From assembly GCA_030037185.1 (NCBI GenBank), contig JASHRR010001057.1, positions 1 to 6,583 on the forward strand: a stretch of DNA of 6,583 bases. The letters run 5' to 3'. Shown piece after piece: positions 1-5,934 of this stretch (position 1 is its first letter; every line of letters begins with the position of its first letter). A program made the position numbers and the translations under genes. Source of the DNA: Xanthobacteraceae bacterium. GTDB lineage: Bacteria; Pseudomonadota; Alphaproteobacteria; Rhizobiales; Xanthobacteraceae. Under the pieces are notes generated by a model, which saw only the letters and a list, made by a program, of their open reading frames with translations, had not been told where the DNA came from and searched no databases.

Positions 1-537
1 ATGCAGGTGATCCAGCAGCCGGACAAGGTCACCATTCTTTATCCTTTCGATCACCAGTTCCGCCAGGTGCGCCTGAAGCAGCCCCATCCGGCCCATCTGA
101 CCCCGTCCTGGTATGGGGATTCCGTCGGCCATTACCAAGGCGACACGCTCGTGGTCGACACCGTCGGGATCAAGGTCGGCCCGTTTTCCATGATCGACCG
201 GTACGGCACGCCGTTCACCGAGGCTCTCCACCTGGTAGAACGGTATCGGCTGCTTGATTATAATGCCACCACGGCAGCGATAGACCGGGATGCAAAAGAA
301 CATTTCCAAACTGCCAATCCCGATAATGGGCCGGCTGTCGATCGCAACTACAAGGGCAAGGGACTGCAGATCGAGGTCACTGTCGAGGATGAAGGCGCCT
401 TCACGACGCCGTGGTCGGCGACCGTTACGTTTCGGCGCGCGTTGGACGAAGGGCTAGAACTCGTCTGCGCCGACCACACCCAATGGTACCCCGCAACGCG
501 CTCGGCGGTGCCGACGGCCGAGCGGTCGGACTTCTGA
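1..537 (+). CDS. Conserved secreted-family protein of unknown function, C-terminal part (5'-truncated by window edge)
   Basis: I do not know the function of this family. The 178 visible residues end at a TGA at 535-537. The window opens on an ATG, but this Met is probably internal: it aligns with about residue 141 of the full-length paralogue at 1802-2653, so about 140 N-terminal residues, including any signal peptide, should lie upstream. The core at residues 35-54 (PSWYGDSVGHYQGDTLVVDT) is nearly identical to the paralogue. It is followed by ALHLVERYR, EVTVEDEGAFTTPWSA and a C-terminal Cys (C156) before an acidic SDF end. Compared with the paralogue it carries about 30 extra residues (about 88-119, including DRNYKGKG). 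I recall such a longer form in other members, so this looks like a second subfamily rather than damage. The monooxygenase gene starts 6 nt downstream, so co-transcription is likely. Export is inferred only from the paralogue. Confidence 0.8.
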   Translation: MQVIQQPDKVTILYPFDHQFRQVRLKQPHPAHLTPSWYGDSVGHYQGDTLVVDTVGIKVGPFSMIDRYGTPFTEALHLVERYRLLDYNATTAAIDRDAKEHFQTANPDNGPAVDRNYKGKGLQIEVTVEDEGAFTTPWSATVTFRRALDEGLELVCADHTQWYPATRSAVPTAERSDF

Positions 538-543
538 TCGGAG

Positions 544-1731
544 ATGAAAACGAGCATCGCAGTCATCGGCGCTGGTATTGGCGGGCTCACCGCAGCAGCG
601 TGCCTGTTGCGGCTCGGTCTGCGCGTCGATGTCTACGAGCAGGCGCTGCAATTCGCCCCGGTCGGCGCCGGCATTCAACTCACCGCCAACGCCATGAAGG
701 CGCTCGGCGGGCTCGGCCTGATCGAACAGTTGCGCGGCATTGGCTTCGTCCCGGCCGCATTTCACAGCCGCGAGTGGGACACCGGCAACATCACCAATGT
801 GCTGGTGATGGGTAAAGCGCTCGAACAGCGCTACGGCGCGCCCGATCTGATGATCCACCGCGCCCGTCTGCACGCGGCGCTTGCCGCCCTCGTTCCACCC
901 GATCGCATTCACTTTGACAAAAAGCTGGTGGCGATCGAACGGAACGAATCGACGGCCACTCTGGTATTTGCCGATCGCAGCCGTGTTGAGGCATCGCTGG
1001 TCGTTGGCGCCGACGGCATTCATTCGATGGTGCGCGAGGCGCTGTTCGGTGCCGAGCAACCCCGCTTCACCGGCCGCGTCGCCTACCGCACGACCTATCC
1101 GACGCCGCTCCTCAATGGCATGGCGGTTGACGAACGCGCCAAGTGGTGGGGTCCCGATCGTCATGTCGTGCATTACTTCACGACTGCCAATGCGGACGAG
1201 ATCTATTTCATCGCGGTTGTCCCGGAGCCGGATTTCCTGGTCGAATCCTGGTCGACGAGGGGCGACAAACACGCGCTGCTGGCGGCCTTCGCCGGATGCC
1301 ATCCGCGGCTGCGCGCCATCCTCGCGGCAGCGCCGGAGCTGCGCAAATGGGCACTCCTGGAACGCGACCCGATGCCCGCGTGGGGCAACAACGCCATCGT
1401 GCTCCTTGGCGACGCGTGTCACCCGATGGCACCCTATATGGCCCAGGGCGCCGCTGCCGCGATCGAGGACGCGGTGGTTCTCGCGCGGTGTCTCGCGCAG
1501 GCCTCCTGCGACAAACTCCATACCGCCCTTGTGGTCTACGCCGCGAACCGCAAACAGCGCACCGCCCAAATGCAGCTCACCAATCGCGAGAATACCTGGC
1601 TGCGCTTCAAGACCGATACCGACTGGGTCTACGACTTCGACGCCTGGCATGCGCAGCTGGCCGGCCTGTGCAGGCGCGGCGCCCGTCCTGACGACGCGGC
1701 ACCGGGCTCGGAGGCGACGGCGCTCTGTTGA
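544..1731 (+). CDS. FAD-dependent aromatic-ring monooxygenase, NicC/salicylate hydroxylase-like
   Basis: This is a 395-residue class A flavoprotein monooxygenase, the usual length. Such enzymes use NAD(P)H and O2 to hydroxylate an aromatic acid in the cytoplasm. Visible motifs are the N-terminal Rossmann GAGIGG (residues 9-14) with Glu32 for the FAD ribose, the DG motif VVGADGIHS (153-161), and the GD motif LLGDACHPMAPYMAQGA (287-303). The middle (KWWGPDRHVVHYFTT, about 200-214) and the end (ENTWLRF...WVYDFD) resemble 6-hydroxynicotinate 3-monooxygenase as I remember it; His207, Tyr211 and Tyr221 match NicC His211, Tyr215 and Tyr225. However, the position of NicC His47 is Gln45 and that of His302 is Tyr298, as in salicylate-type hydroxylases, so the substrate is unsettled. 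The start is fixed: a TGA lies in the same frame 6 nt upstream, and the FAD motif follows at once. GGAG at 540-543 abuts the ATG, which is poor spacing, so coupling to the upstream gene is likely. No catabolic partner genes are visible. Confidence 0.9.
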   Translation: MKTSIAVIGAGIGGLTAAACLLRLGLRVDVYEQALQFAPVGAGIQLTANAMKALGGLGLIEQLRGIGFVPAAFHSREWDTGNITNVLVMGKALEQRYGAPDLMIHRARLHAALAALVPPDRIHFDKKLVAIERNESTATLVFADRSRVEASLVVGADGIHSMVREALFGAEQPRFTGRVAYRTTYPTPLLNGMAVDERAKWWGPDRHVVHYFTTANADEIYFIAVVPEPDFLVESWSTRGDKHALLAAFAGCHPRLRAILAAAPELRKWALLERDPMPAWGNNAIVLLGDACHPMAPYMAQGAAAAIEDAVVLARCLAQASCDKLHTALVVYAANRKQRTAQMQLTNRENTWLRFKTDTDWVYDFDAWHAQLAGLCRRGARPDDAAPGSEATALC

Positions 1732-1785
1732 GTTGCTTGATTCGACCGGCGTGAAATGAGACCGCTGCATCAACGCAAGATGCGA

Positions 1786-1797
1786 AAAGGGAGGAGC
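1786..1797 (+). promoter_or_regulatory. Strong ribosome binding site for the 1802 gene
   Basis: AAAGGGAGGAGC lies 4 nt before the ATG at 1802, with the GGAG core about 5 nt away. It supports that start. The same 12-mer precedes the quinoprotein gene on the other strand (4534-4523). Confidence 0.75.
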
Positions 1798-1801
1798 AAC
1801 G

Positions 1802-2653
1802 ATGGGCGCGTTCATCCTTGAACGGAGAATTCACACAGTCCTCATGGCCGCCTGCTGTGCGGCGGCGCCAGTGATGACACCGGCGCTCGCACAACAAACG
1901 GCCGCGGCACCGGATTTTTCGTCGAATCAGGCCGGCTGGGTCGGACTGAACGGCGGCGGGCCATTCTACGAGCCGGTTCCTGGCCGCCTGCCACCCATCG
2001 TCAGCGATCCGGCGCATCCGTTTACCCCCAACGGGGTTGACAAGCAGCCGACTTTCAGACTTGCCGACCTTTCCACTCCGAACCTCAAGCCGTGGGTGAA
2101 GGAGCACATGCAGCAGGATATCGACGAGCTGCTTGCCGGCAGGAAAAGCGCCTTTACGCCGCAGTCAAGCTGCGTGCCTGCGGGCGTCCCGTTTTTCATG
2201 GGCTATGGCGGACCGGATCCTCTCATATTCCTGCAAACGCCCAAGGAAGTGTGGATCGTGTGGAGGGAGGATAATCAGGTTCGCCGCATCTACCTGGACG
2301 TCCCCCATTCGGCAAACCTGAAGCCGTCATGGTATGGCGAATCCGTCGGTCATTACGAAGGGGATACGCTGGTGGTCGACACAATCGGCCTCAATGACAA
2401 GACGGTCGTCGACGTCTACCGGACCCCGCACACCGAGAAGCTGCACGTCGTGGAGCGTTGGCGCATGGTGGACGGCGGCAAAGGGATGCAAGTGATCTTC
2501 ACGGTCGAGGATCCTGATGCCTTCTATGAACCTTGGACGGCAATGCGGCGCTATCGGCGCGTCGAACAGGAGCCTTACGAGAAGATCTGCGCTGAGAACA
2601 ACACCAATCTGTTCGACTATCATATGCCGGTGGCCGAGCAGCCTGATTTCTGA
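1802..2653 (+). CDS. Conserved secreted protein of unknown function, full-length paralogue of the first gene
   Basis: The protein has 283 residues and no known function that I can name. It begins with a Sec-type signal peptide: ERR near residue 7, a hydrophobic stretch, and a likely cleavage after PALA (residue 30, before QQ). The mature part holds the family core PSWYGESVGHYEGDTLVVDT (175-194), then TPHTEKLHVVERWR (208-221), VIFTVEDPDAFYEPW (231-245) and the end AEQPDF. Two cysteines remain after cleavage, C124 and C263; C263 matches the C-terminal Cys of the paralogue at 1-537, and the pair could form a disulfide in the periplasm. The start is supported by a strong Shine-Dalgarno. The gene follows the monooxygenase by 70 nt, in which I see no convincing promoter, so it is probably co-transcribed with it. 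I see no enzyme motif, metal-binding cluster, CxxCH haem site or membrane segment beyond the leader. Confidence 0.88.
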   Translation: MGAFILERRIHTVLMAACCAAAPVMTPALAQQTAAAPDFSSNQAGWVGLNGGGPFYEPVPGRLPPIVSDPAHPFTPNGVDKQPTFRLADLSTPNLKPWVKEHMQQDIDELLAGRKSAFTPQSSCVPAGVPFFMGYGGPDPLIFLQTPKEVWIVWREDNQVRRIYLDVPHSANLKPSWYGESVGHYEGDTLVVDTIGLNDKTVVDVYRTPHTEKLHVVERWRMVDGGKGMQVIFTVEDPDAFYEPWTAMRRYRRVEQEPYEKICAENNTNLFDYHMPVAEQPDF

Positions 2654-2762
2654 GCGCCCGGCATGCCTCAACTTGGTCTCGCTCACCGGCGGGACGGACG
2701 ATTTCGCAACCCAGATAAGGACTTATGCAGGCGAAGACGCGTGCGTGAACTTGCTCTGCCCG

Positions 2763-4520
2763 TCACCTCTGCGGCAGCGCAAACACCCACAACGTCGAGC
2801 CGCCGTCTGGGTTCTTCATCTCGGGCACCAGCGTCGATAACGAACGTCCGAGCCCCGACCCGCTGCCGGTTGCGACCGCCACATACTGCTTGCCGTTGAC
2901 GCTGTAGGTGATCGGGAACGAGTTCACCATGTTGTTGGTGCGGACCTGCCACAGCACCTTGCCGGTCGCGTCGTCGAAGGCCTTGAAGTAGCGGTCGATG
3001 TCGCCCGAGAACACCAAGCCGCCGCCGGTCGGGAGAACCGCGCTGGTGTTGGGCGCGTGCTGCCGATGGGACCACAGTTGCGCGCGGTCCGAGAGTTTGA
3101 TGGCGTCCACGCGCCCGATATTGCCATCGCTGTTGGGCACCTTCGTGCGCGCGAATACCGCCCGGCCGCCGCCCGTATAGGCCTGGCCGGGGTCGAGCGG
3201 CGTCGGTGTCGTGTTGGCGCAATATTCATTAAGCGGCAGGTACAAGATGCCGGATTGCGGATTGTAGGCGGTCGCCGGCCAGCCGCGGCCGCCCGGATCG
3301 GACGGGCAGTTGACGGTGGTTTGACCGATATGTGGGATGGCGGCGACATTGATGGTCTTCTCGCCGGTTTTCGGATCAATTGCCGCCACCACGTTCTGCG
3401 GCACAGTCTCCTTGTGCCACAACCACTGCCCGTTGGTGCGATCGAGTGCCTCGATGATGCCGAGCTTGCCGCTGGTCACCACCGCCTTGCGGACCTCGCC
3501 ATTGACCGGAAGATCGACCAGCATGCGCTCGTAGACGTAGTCGAGGTCCCAGGTGTCGTCCTCGAGATGCTGGTGGTACCACTGCATCTTGCCGGTGTCG
3601 GGATTGATCGCAAGCGTCGAGTCCGAATACATCGCATTGGTCTTCAGGCCCGGCTTTCTCGGCAGTGTGCCGCGCATTTCCGAGATCCATGGATAGGGTT
3701 GGCCGGTGCCGTAGAACACGAGGTTCTGCTCGGGGTCGTAGCTGCCGGTGATCCACGCCGACGCGCCGAACCGGCTTTCCAGCGGCAAGCCGTTCCAGGT
3801 GTCGAAGTTGGGGTCGCCGGGATGCGCGATGGTGTTGACGCGCCACAGCTCGGCGCCCGTCTTGGCATCGTGCCCGGTGATGAAGCAGCCGCCGGGCTCC
3901 GCATTGCCGCAACCGGTCATGCCCTGAATGATCTTGCCGTTGACGACGAACGGGCCGCCCGTATAGCGCCAACCCTTGGTCCAATCGGCGGTGGCGTGCT
4001 CCCAGACGAGCTTGCCGCTTTTGGCATCGAGCGCAATCAGATTGGCATCGGAGGTCGCCGCGATCAGCAGGCCTTGATAGATTGCCATGTTGCGCGAAGA
4101 GAGGTTGATGGTGTCGGCGATCAGTTTGGCCGGCAGATCGCGCTGGTACTCCCAGATGAGATCGCCAGTGGCGGCATTGAGCGCCTGGATCTTGTTGCCG
4201 TAGTTGAAGATATAGAGGATGCCGTCGTGCACGATGGGCGTCGTCTCGGTGGCGCCCGCCACCATCGACCACGTCCATGCGACCTGGAGATCCTTGACAT
4301 TGCTCTTGTTGATCTCTGCGAGCGGGCTGTAGCCGTAGCCGTCAAACGTGCGCCGCCACATCAGCCAGTCGGATGCCGGCGGATTGCGCAGCATCGCGTC
4401 CGTTACCGGCGTAAGGTTTTGCATCGGATCGGCGGGCTGTTGCGCGAGCGCCGCACCCCCGGCGAGCAGCAGCGACGCCAGCGCAAGAGTTGTTGACTTG
4501 CAATATCGACGGGCCGACAT
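2763..4520 (-). CDS. Periplasmic PQQ-dependent alcohol dehydrogenase-type quinoprotein
   Basis: From the ATG at 4520 this is a 585-residue quinoprotein with a Sec signal peptide, cleaved probably after ALA at residue 26. Eight-bladed propeller repeats show as tryptophan docking motifs such as GDLIWEY (119-125), GKLVWEH (169-175), GAELWRV (222-228), GKMQWYH (310-316), GQWLWHK (364-370), AQLWSH (480-485), GKVLWQV (520-526) and GSTLWVF (574-580). Trp256 (SAWITGSYDPE) should stack on PQQ, and Glu208 is a likely metal ligand. WDLD (324-327) supplies the catalytic Asp325 plus Asp327, the Asp-x-Asp pattern associated with lanthanide enzymes. The usual Asn ligand (GxGNP) is Gln274, and the vicinal Cys-Cys is replaced by Thr137-Ile138. 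Cysteines C405/C434 have the spacing of a methanol dehydrogenase disulfide; C204/C212 may form another. There is no CxxCH, so a separate cytochrome must accept electrons. The substrate is unknown. An in-frame ATG at 4559 was rejected because the 4520 start has a strong Shine-Dalgarno and the predicted -10 box lies inside the longer version. Confidence 0.93.
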   Translation of the reverse strand: MSARRYCKSTTLALASLLLAGGAALAQQPADPMQNLTPVTDAMLRNPPASDWLMWRRTFDGYGYSPLAEINKSNVKDLQVAWTWSMVAGATETTPIVHDGILYIFNYGNKIQALNAATGDLIWEYQRDLPAKLIADTINLSSRNMAIYQGLLIAATSDANLIALDAKSGKLVWEHATADWTKGWRYTGGPFVVNGKIIQGMTGCGNAEPGGCFITGHDAKTGAELWRVNTIAHPGDPNFDTWNGLPLESRFGASAWITGSYDPEQNLVFYGTGQPYPWISEMRGTLPRKPGLKTNAMYSDSTLAINPDTGKMQWYHQHLEDDTWDLDYVYERMLVDLPVNGEVRKAVVTSGKLGIIEALDRTNGQWLWHKETVPQNVVAAIDPKTGEKTINVAAIPHIGQTTVNCPSDPGGRGWPATAYNPQSGILYLPLNEYCANTTPTPLDPGQAYTGGGRAVFARTKVPNSDGNIGRVDAIKLSDRAQLWSHRQHAPNTSAVLPTGGGLVFSGDIDRYFKAFDDATGKVLWQVRTNNMVNSFPITYSVNGKQYVAVATGSGSGLGRSLSTLVPEMKNPDGGSTLWVFALPQR

Positions 4521-4522
4521 GC

Positions 4523-4534
4523 GCTCCTCCCTTT
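4523..4534 (-). promoter_or_regulatory. Strong ribosome binding site fixing the quinoprotein start
   Basis: Read on the minus strand, AAAGGGAGGAGC ends 2 nt before the ATG at 4520. It decides for this start over the in-frame ATG 39 nt upstream (4559), which would add 13 charged residues in front of an otherwise normal signal peptide. Confidence 0.8.
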
Positions 4535-4544
4535 GTGCGGGTCC

Positions 4545-4573
4545 ATCATTTCGAACCATTGCCCCCCAGTCAA
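4545..4573 (-). promoter_or_regulatory. Putative sigma70-type promoter of the quinoprotein gene
   Basis: On the minus strand TTGACT (4573-4568) is followed after exactly 17 nt by AATGAT (4550-4545), matching 5 of 6 and 4 of 6 consensus positions. Transcription would start near 4538, giving a leader of about 18 nt that contains the Shine-Dalgarno. It lies in the 91-nt gap behind the mfnF-like gene, so the quinoprotein may be expressed independently of it. This is predicted by eye only. Confidence 0.45.
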
Positions 4574-4611
4574 ACGACTTTTGTGCCGGCCGCAGGCGTT
4601 GCCGCGCCAGC

Positions 4612-5634
4612 TCACGAGTTCATGAGTGCAAGGGCCGCAGCGGGAGCGCAATGCAAGGCGGCAGCGCAGGCATGCGGCGCCCCGTCGACAAGCGCATCGA
4701 AGGCAACCCAGCGGCGGCCGATGCGCCGAGCGATTTCCTTGACAACATCAGCGCCGATGCCGGCGCCCACGACCGGCGCGTCAACCGGCAGCAGCTGTTG
4801 CGAGTCGACCAGCATGAGGGCGTCCATGACGCCGCGCATCTGCATCTCGGCAAACCATTGCGCCAAGGCGGTCCACGCCCGGTCGTCGGCATCGGCGTCG
4901 TCGGCGCCGACCATGCGGGCGAGCCGCGCCCGCGAGCCCTCGCGCGTCTTCTCGCGCCCGTCGGCGGTCGCCTTCATGTCGGCCGCGGCGGGTAAACCGC
5001 CGAGAATGCGGTGGATATCGGCCATATTGGCAAAATTCTCATTGATCAGCGGCGTCCAAACGCCTCTGAACGGCGCGCGATCGGCGCAGGCCATGATGAA
5101 GCTGCGCACCAGGCCCGTATACACCAGCTCTCCGGCGGCGAGGCGCTGGGCGTCAGAATAGCCGCGTGCCGCCACCTTGCCGCCGGCAATCGGAACGAGG
5201 TCGGTCGTGGTCGATCCCATATCGATGAGGAGGGCATCGCGGCGGCGGCCGGCAATGAAGGATGCGCAGGCGTGCCAATTGGCCGAGGCCACCAGGCCCG
5301 CATGCGCGCGCGCCTCCTGCGGGCGAACGTATCCGGCCGGCCCTGCATAGATCGATATCGGCGTCCCGTTGAGCTTGCGCGCAGCCAGCATGGCCAGACA
5401 CGCGACGCCTTCCGGGCGCGAGGGGAAGATGTCGGCGAGTTCGCCCGTCATGGTGAGGATGTGGTGTGCCGCTGGGCCCAGTTCCGATTGTGCCCGGCTG
5501 AACGCCTCGGCGAGGGGTTCGACCCCGCTGCGCAGCGGCGTCGCCAGCTGGACCACCTTGACGATGCGGCCCGATTCGGCGCGCGCAGCTTTGAGATGGA
5601 CTCCCCCGATGTCCCATCCGATGACAATGCTCAT
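4612..5634 (-). CDS. mfnF: MfnF-like H4MPT/methylofuran-linked protein (ASKHA fold, hydantoinase/oxoprolinase-like)
   Basis: The 340-residue protein matches the hydantoinase/oxoprolinase-like family found in organisms that use tetrahydromethanopterin as C1 carrier. In methanogens the homologue MfnF joins the furan moiety to gamma-glutamyltyramine in methanofuran synthesis. In methylotrophic bacteria the family is tied to methylofuran, the cofactor of the formyltransferase/hydrolase complex. Visible ASKHA elements are GWDIGGVHLKAA (6-17, phosphate-1 loop), LLIDMGSTTTDLVPI (135-149, phosphate-2) and VVGAGIGADVVKEIARR (288-304, adenosine motif); TMTGELADIF (61-70) is typical of the family. It should be cytoplasmic. 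The ATG at 5634 was chosen because homology begins there. The frame stays open to 5817, but the extra 61 residues look like translated spacer and contain the hairpin DNA. The Shine-Dalgarno is weak. The quinoprotein gene follows after 91 nt on the same strand. No other mfn, fae, mch or fhc gene is in view. The family call is firm; the exact reaction in this bacterium is inferred. Confidence 0.83.
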   Translation of the reverse strand: MSIVIGWDIGGVHLKAARAESGRIVKVVQLATPLRSGVEPLAEAFSRAQSELGPAAHHILTMTGELADIFPSRPEGVACLAMLAARKLNGTPISIYAGPAGYVRPQEARAHAGLVASANWHACASFIAGRRRDALLIDMGSTTTDLVPIAGGKVAARGYSDAQRLAAGELVYTGLVRSFIMACADRAPFRGVWTPLINENFANMADIHRILGGLPAAADMKATADGREKTREGSRARLARMVGADDADADDRAWTALAQWFAEMQMRGVMDALMLVDSQQLLPVDAPVVGAGIGADVVKEIARRIGRRWVAFDALVDGAPHACAAALHCAPAAALALMNS

Positions 5635-5654
5635 CAGAATTTTCGGCGCGGAGA

Positions 5655-5674
5655 CTGCCGGCTTCAGTCGGCAG
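5655..5674. repeat. Inverted repeat just upstream of the mfnF-like start
   Basis: CTGCCG at 5655-5660 pairs with CGGCAG at 5669-5674. Two inner pairs (5662/5667 and 5663/5666) can extend it, interrupted at 5661/5668, which is a G-U pair on the plus-strand RNA and a mismatch on the minus-strand RNA. It ends about 20 nt before the ATG at 5634, where it would fold in the 5' leader of the mRNA or serve as an operator. The role is unknown. Confidence 0.5.
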
Positions 5675-5753
5675 AGCAGCGCCGCTCCCTGTTGGCTGTT
5701 AACAACCCCGACACCGAACTCCCCGCCCGCGCCGCGGTGAGCCGAGGAAGGTG

Positions 5754-5797
5754 CGGCGGGCCACCCGCCGGCTGACGCGCGCTGTTGCGCGCGCGTC
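5754..5797. repeat. Tandem GC-rich hairpins, possible terminator of the membrane-protein gene
   Basis: There are two adjacent perfect inverted repeats. The first is a 7-bp stem, CGGCGGG (5754-5760) with CCCGCCG (5764-5770) around a 3-nt loop. The second is a 9-bp stem, GACGCGCGC (5774-5782) with GCGCGCGTC (5789-5797) around a 6-nt loop. Neither is followed by a T tract on either strand, so they are not classical intrinsic terminators. On the minus strand they lie about 140 nt past the membrane-protein stop and about 120 nt before the mfnF-like gene, where they could stabilise a transcript end, attenuate, or act as a protein site. Confidence 0.55.
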
Positions 5798-5934
5798 TCC
5801 CCTCGGGAATGCGGCAACCGGGGATCTCTCCCGAATGTCCTGCCGCCAGGCGTGTCTGCAGCCTTCGCTTTCAGCGCCCGGCGCTTGGAGGAAGCACCTT
5901 AAAGCGGATTCCGGTCATGTTTGAACAATTGTTG

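Larger units (their letters stand above)
5635..5934. other. 300-nt intergenic stretch with hairpins, no gene recognised
   Basis: This gap lies between the membrane-protein stop (5935) and the mfnF-like start (5634), both on the minus strand. It holds the twin GC-rich hairpins at 5754-5797, a hairpin at 5655-5674 close to the mfnF start, a short inverted repeat AGCGC/GCGCT at 5873-5885, and the palindrome AACAATTGTT at 5924-5933 just behind the membrane-protein stop codon. I found no convincing promoter or small coding region in it. Open frames crossing it on the plus strand are antisense shadows of the neighbours. Confidence 0.6.

Noticed and set aside
1..3. ATG at the first base as the true start of the first gene
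   Set aside because: Alignment with the full-length paralogue places this Met at about residue 141, so the start is upstream of the window.
535..537. Readthrough or selenocysteine fusion of the first protein with the monooxygenase through the in-frame TGA
   Set aside because: The first protein has a complete C-terminus like its paralogue and is probably exported, while the monooxygenase is cytoplasmic. A start codon follows the stop immediately.
454..1815. Open frame of 453 codons on the minus strand across the monooxygenase gene
   Set aside because: It is antisense to a clearly homologous flavoprotein and arises from GC-biased third positions. Its protein is rich in Arg, Gly and Ala with no recognisable motif.
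2654..2762. Bidirectional terminator between the convergent genes
   Set aside because: I found only a short palindrome (GGCATGCC, 2660-2667) and no strong stem with a T tract on either strand.
3057..4496. Open frame of 479 codons on the plus strand across the quinoprotein gene
   Set aside because: It is antisense to a well-supported PQQ dehydrogenase and has no domain of its own.
4491..4520. Tat or lipoprotein signal on the quinoprotein
   Set aside because: There is an RR pair but not the Tat pattern, and the only early Cys (residue 7) precedes the hydrophobic region, so it cannot be a lipobox Cys. A Sec leader cut after ALA fits best.
5011..5775. Plus-strand open frame opposite the mfnF-like gene
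   Set aside because: It is a codon-bias shadow; the minus strand has all the ASKHA motifs in order.
5635..5817. N-terminal extension of 61 residues on the mfnF-like protein
   Set aside because: Family similarity starts at the ATG at 5634. The extension is low-complexity translated spacer that includes the hairpins and has no supporting ribosome binding site.
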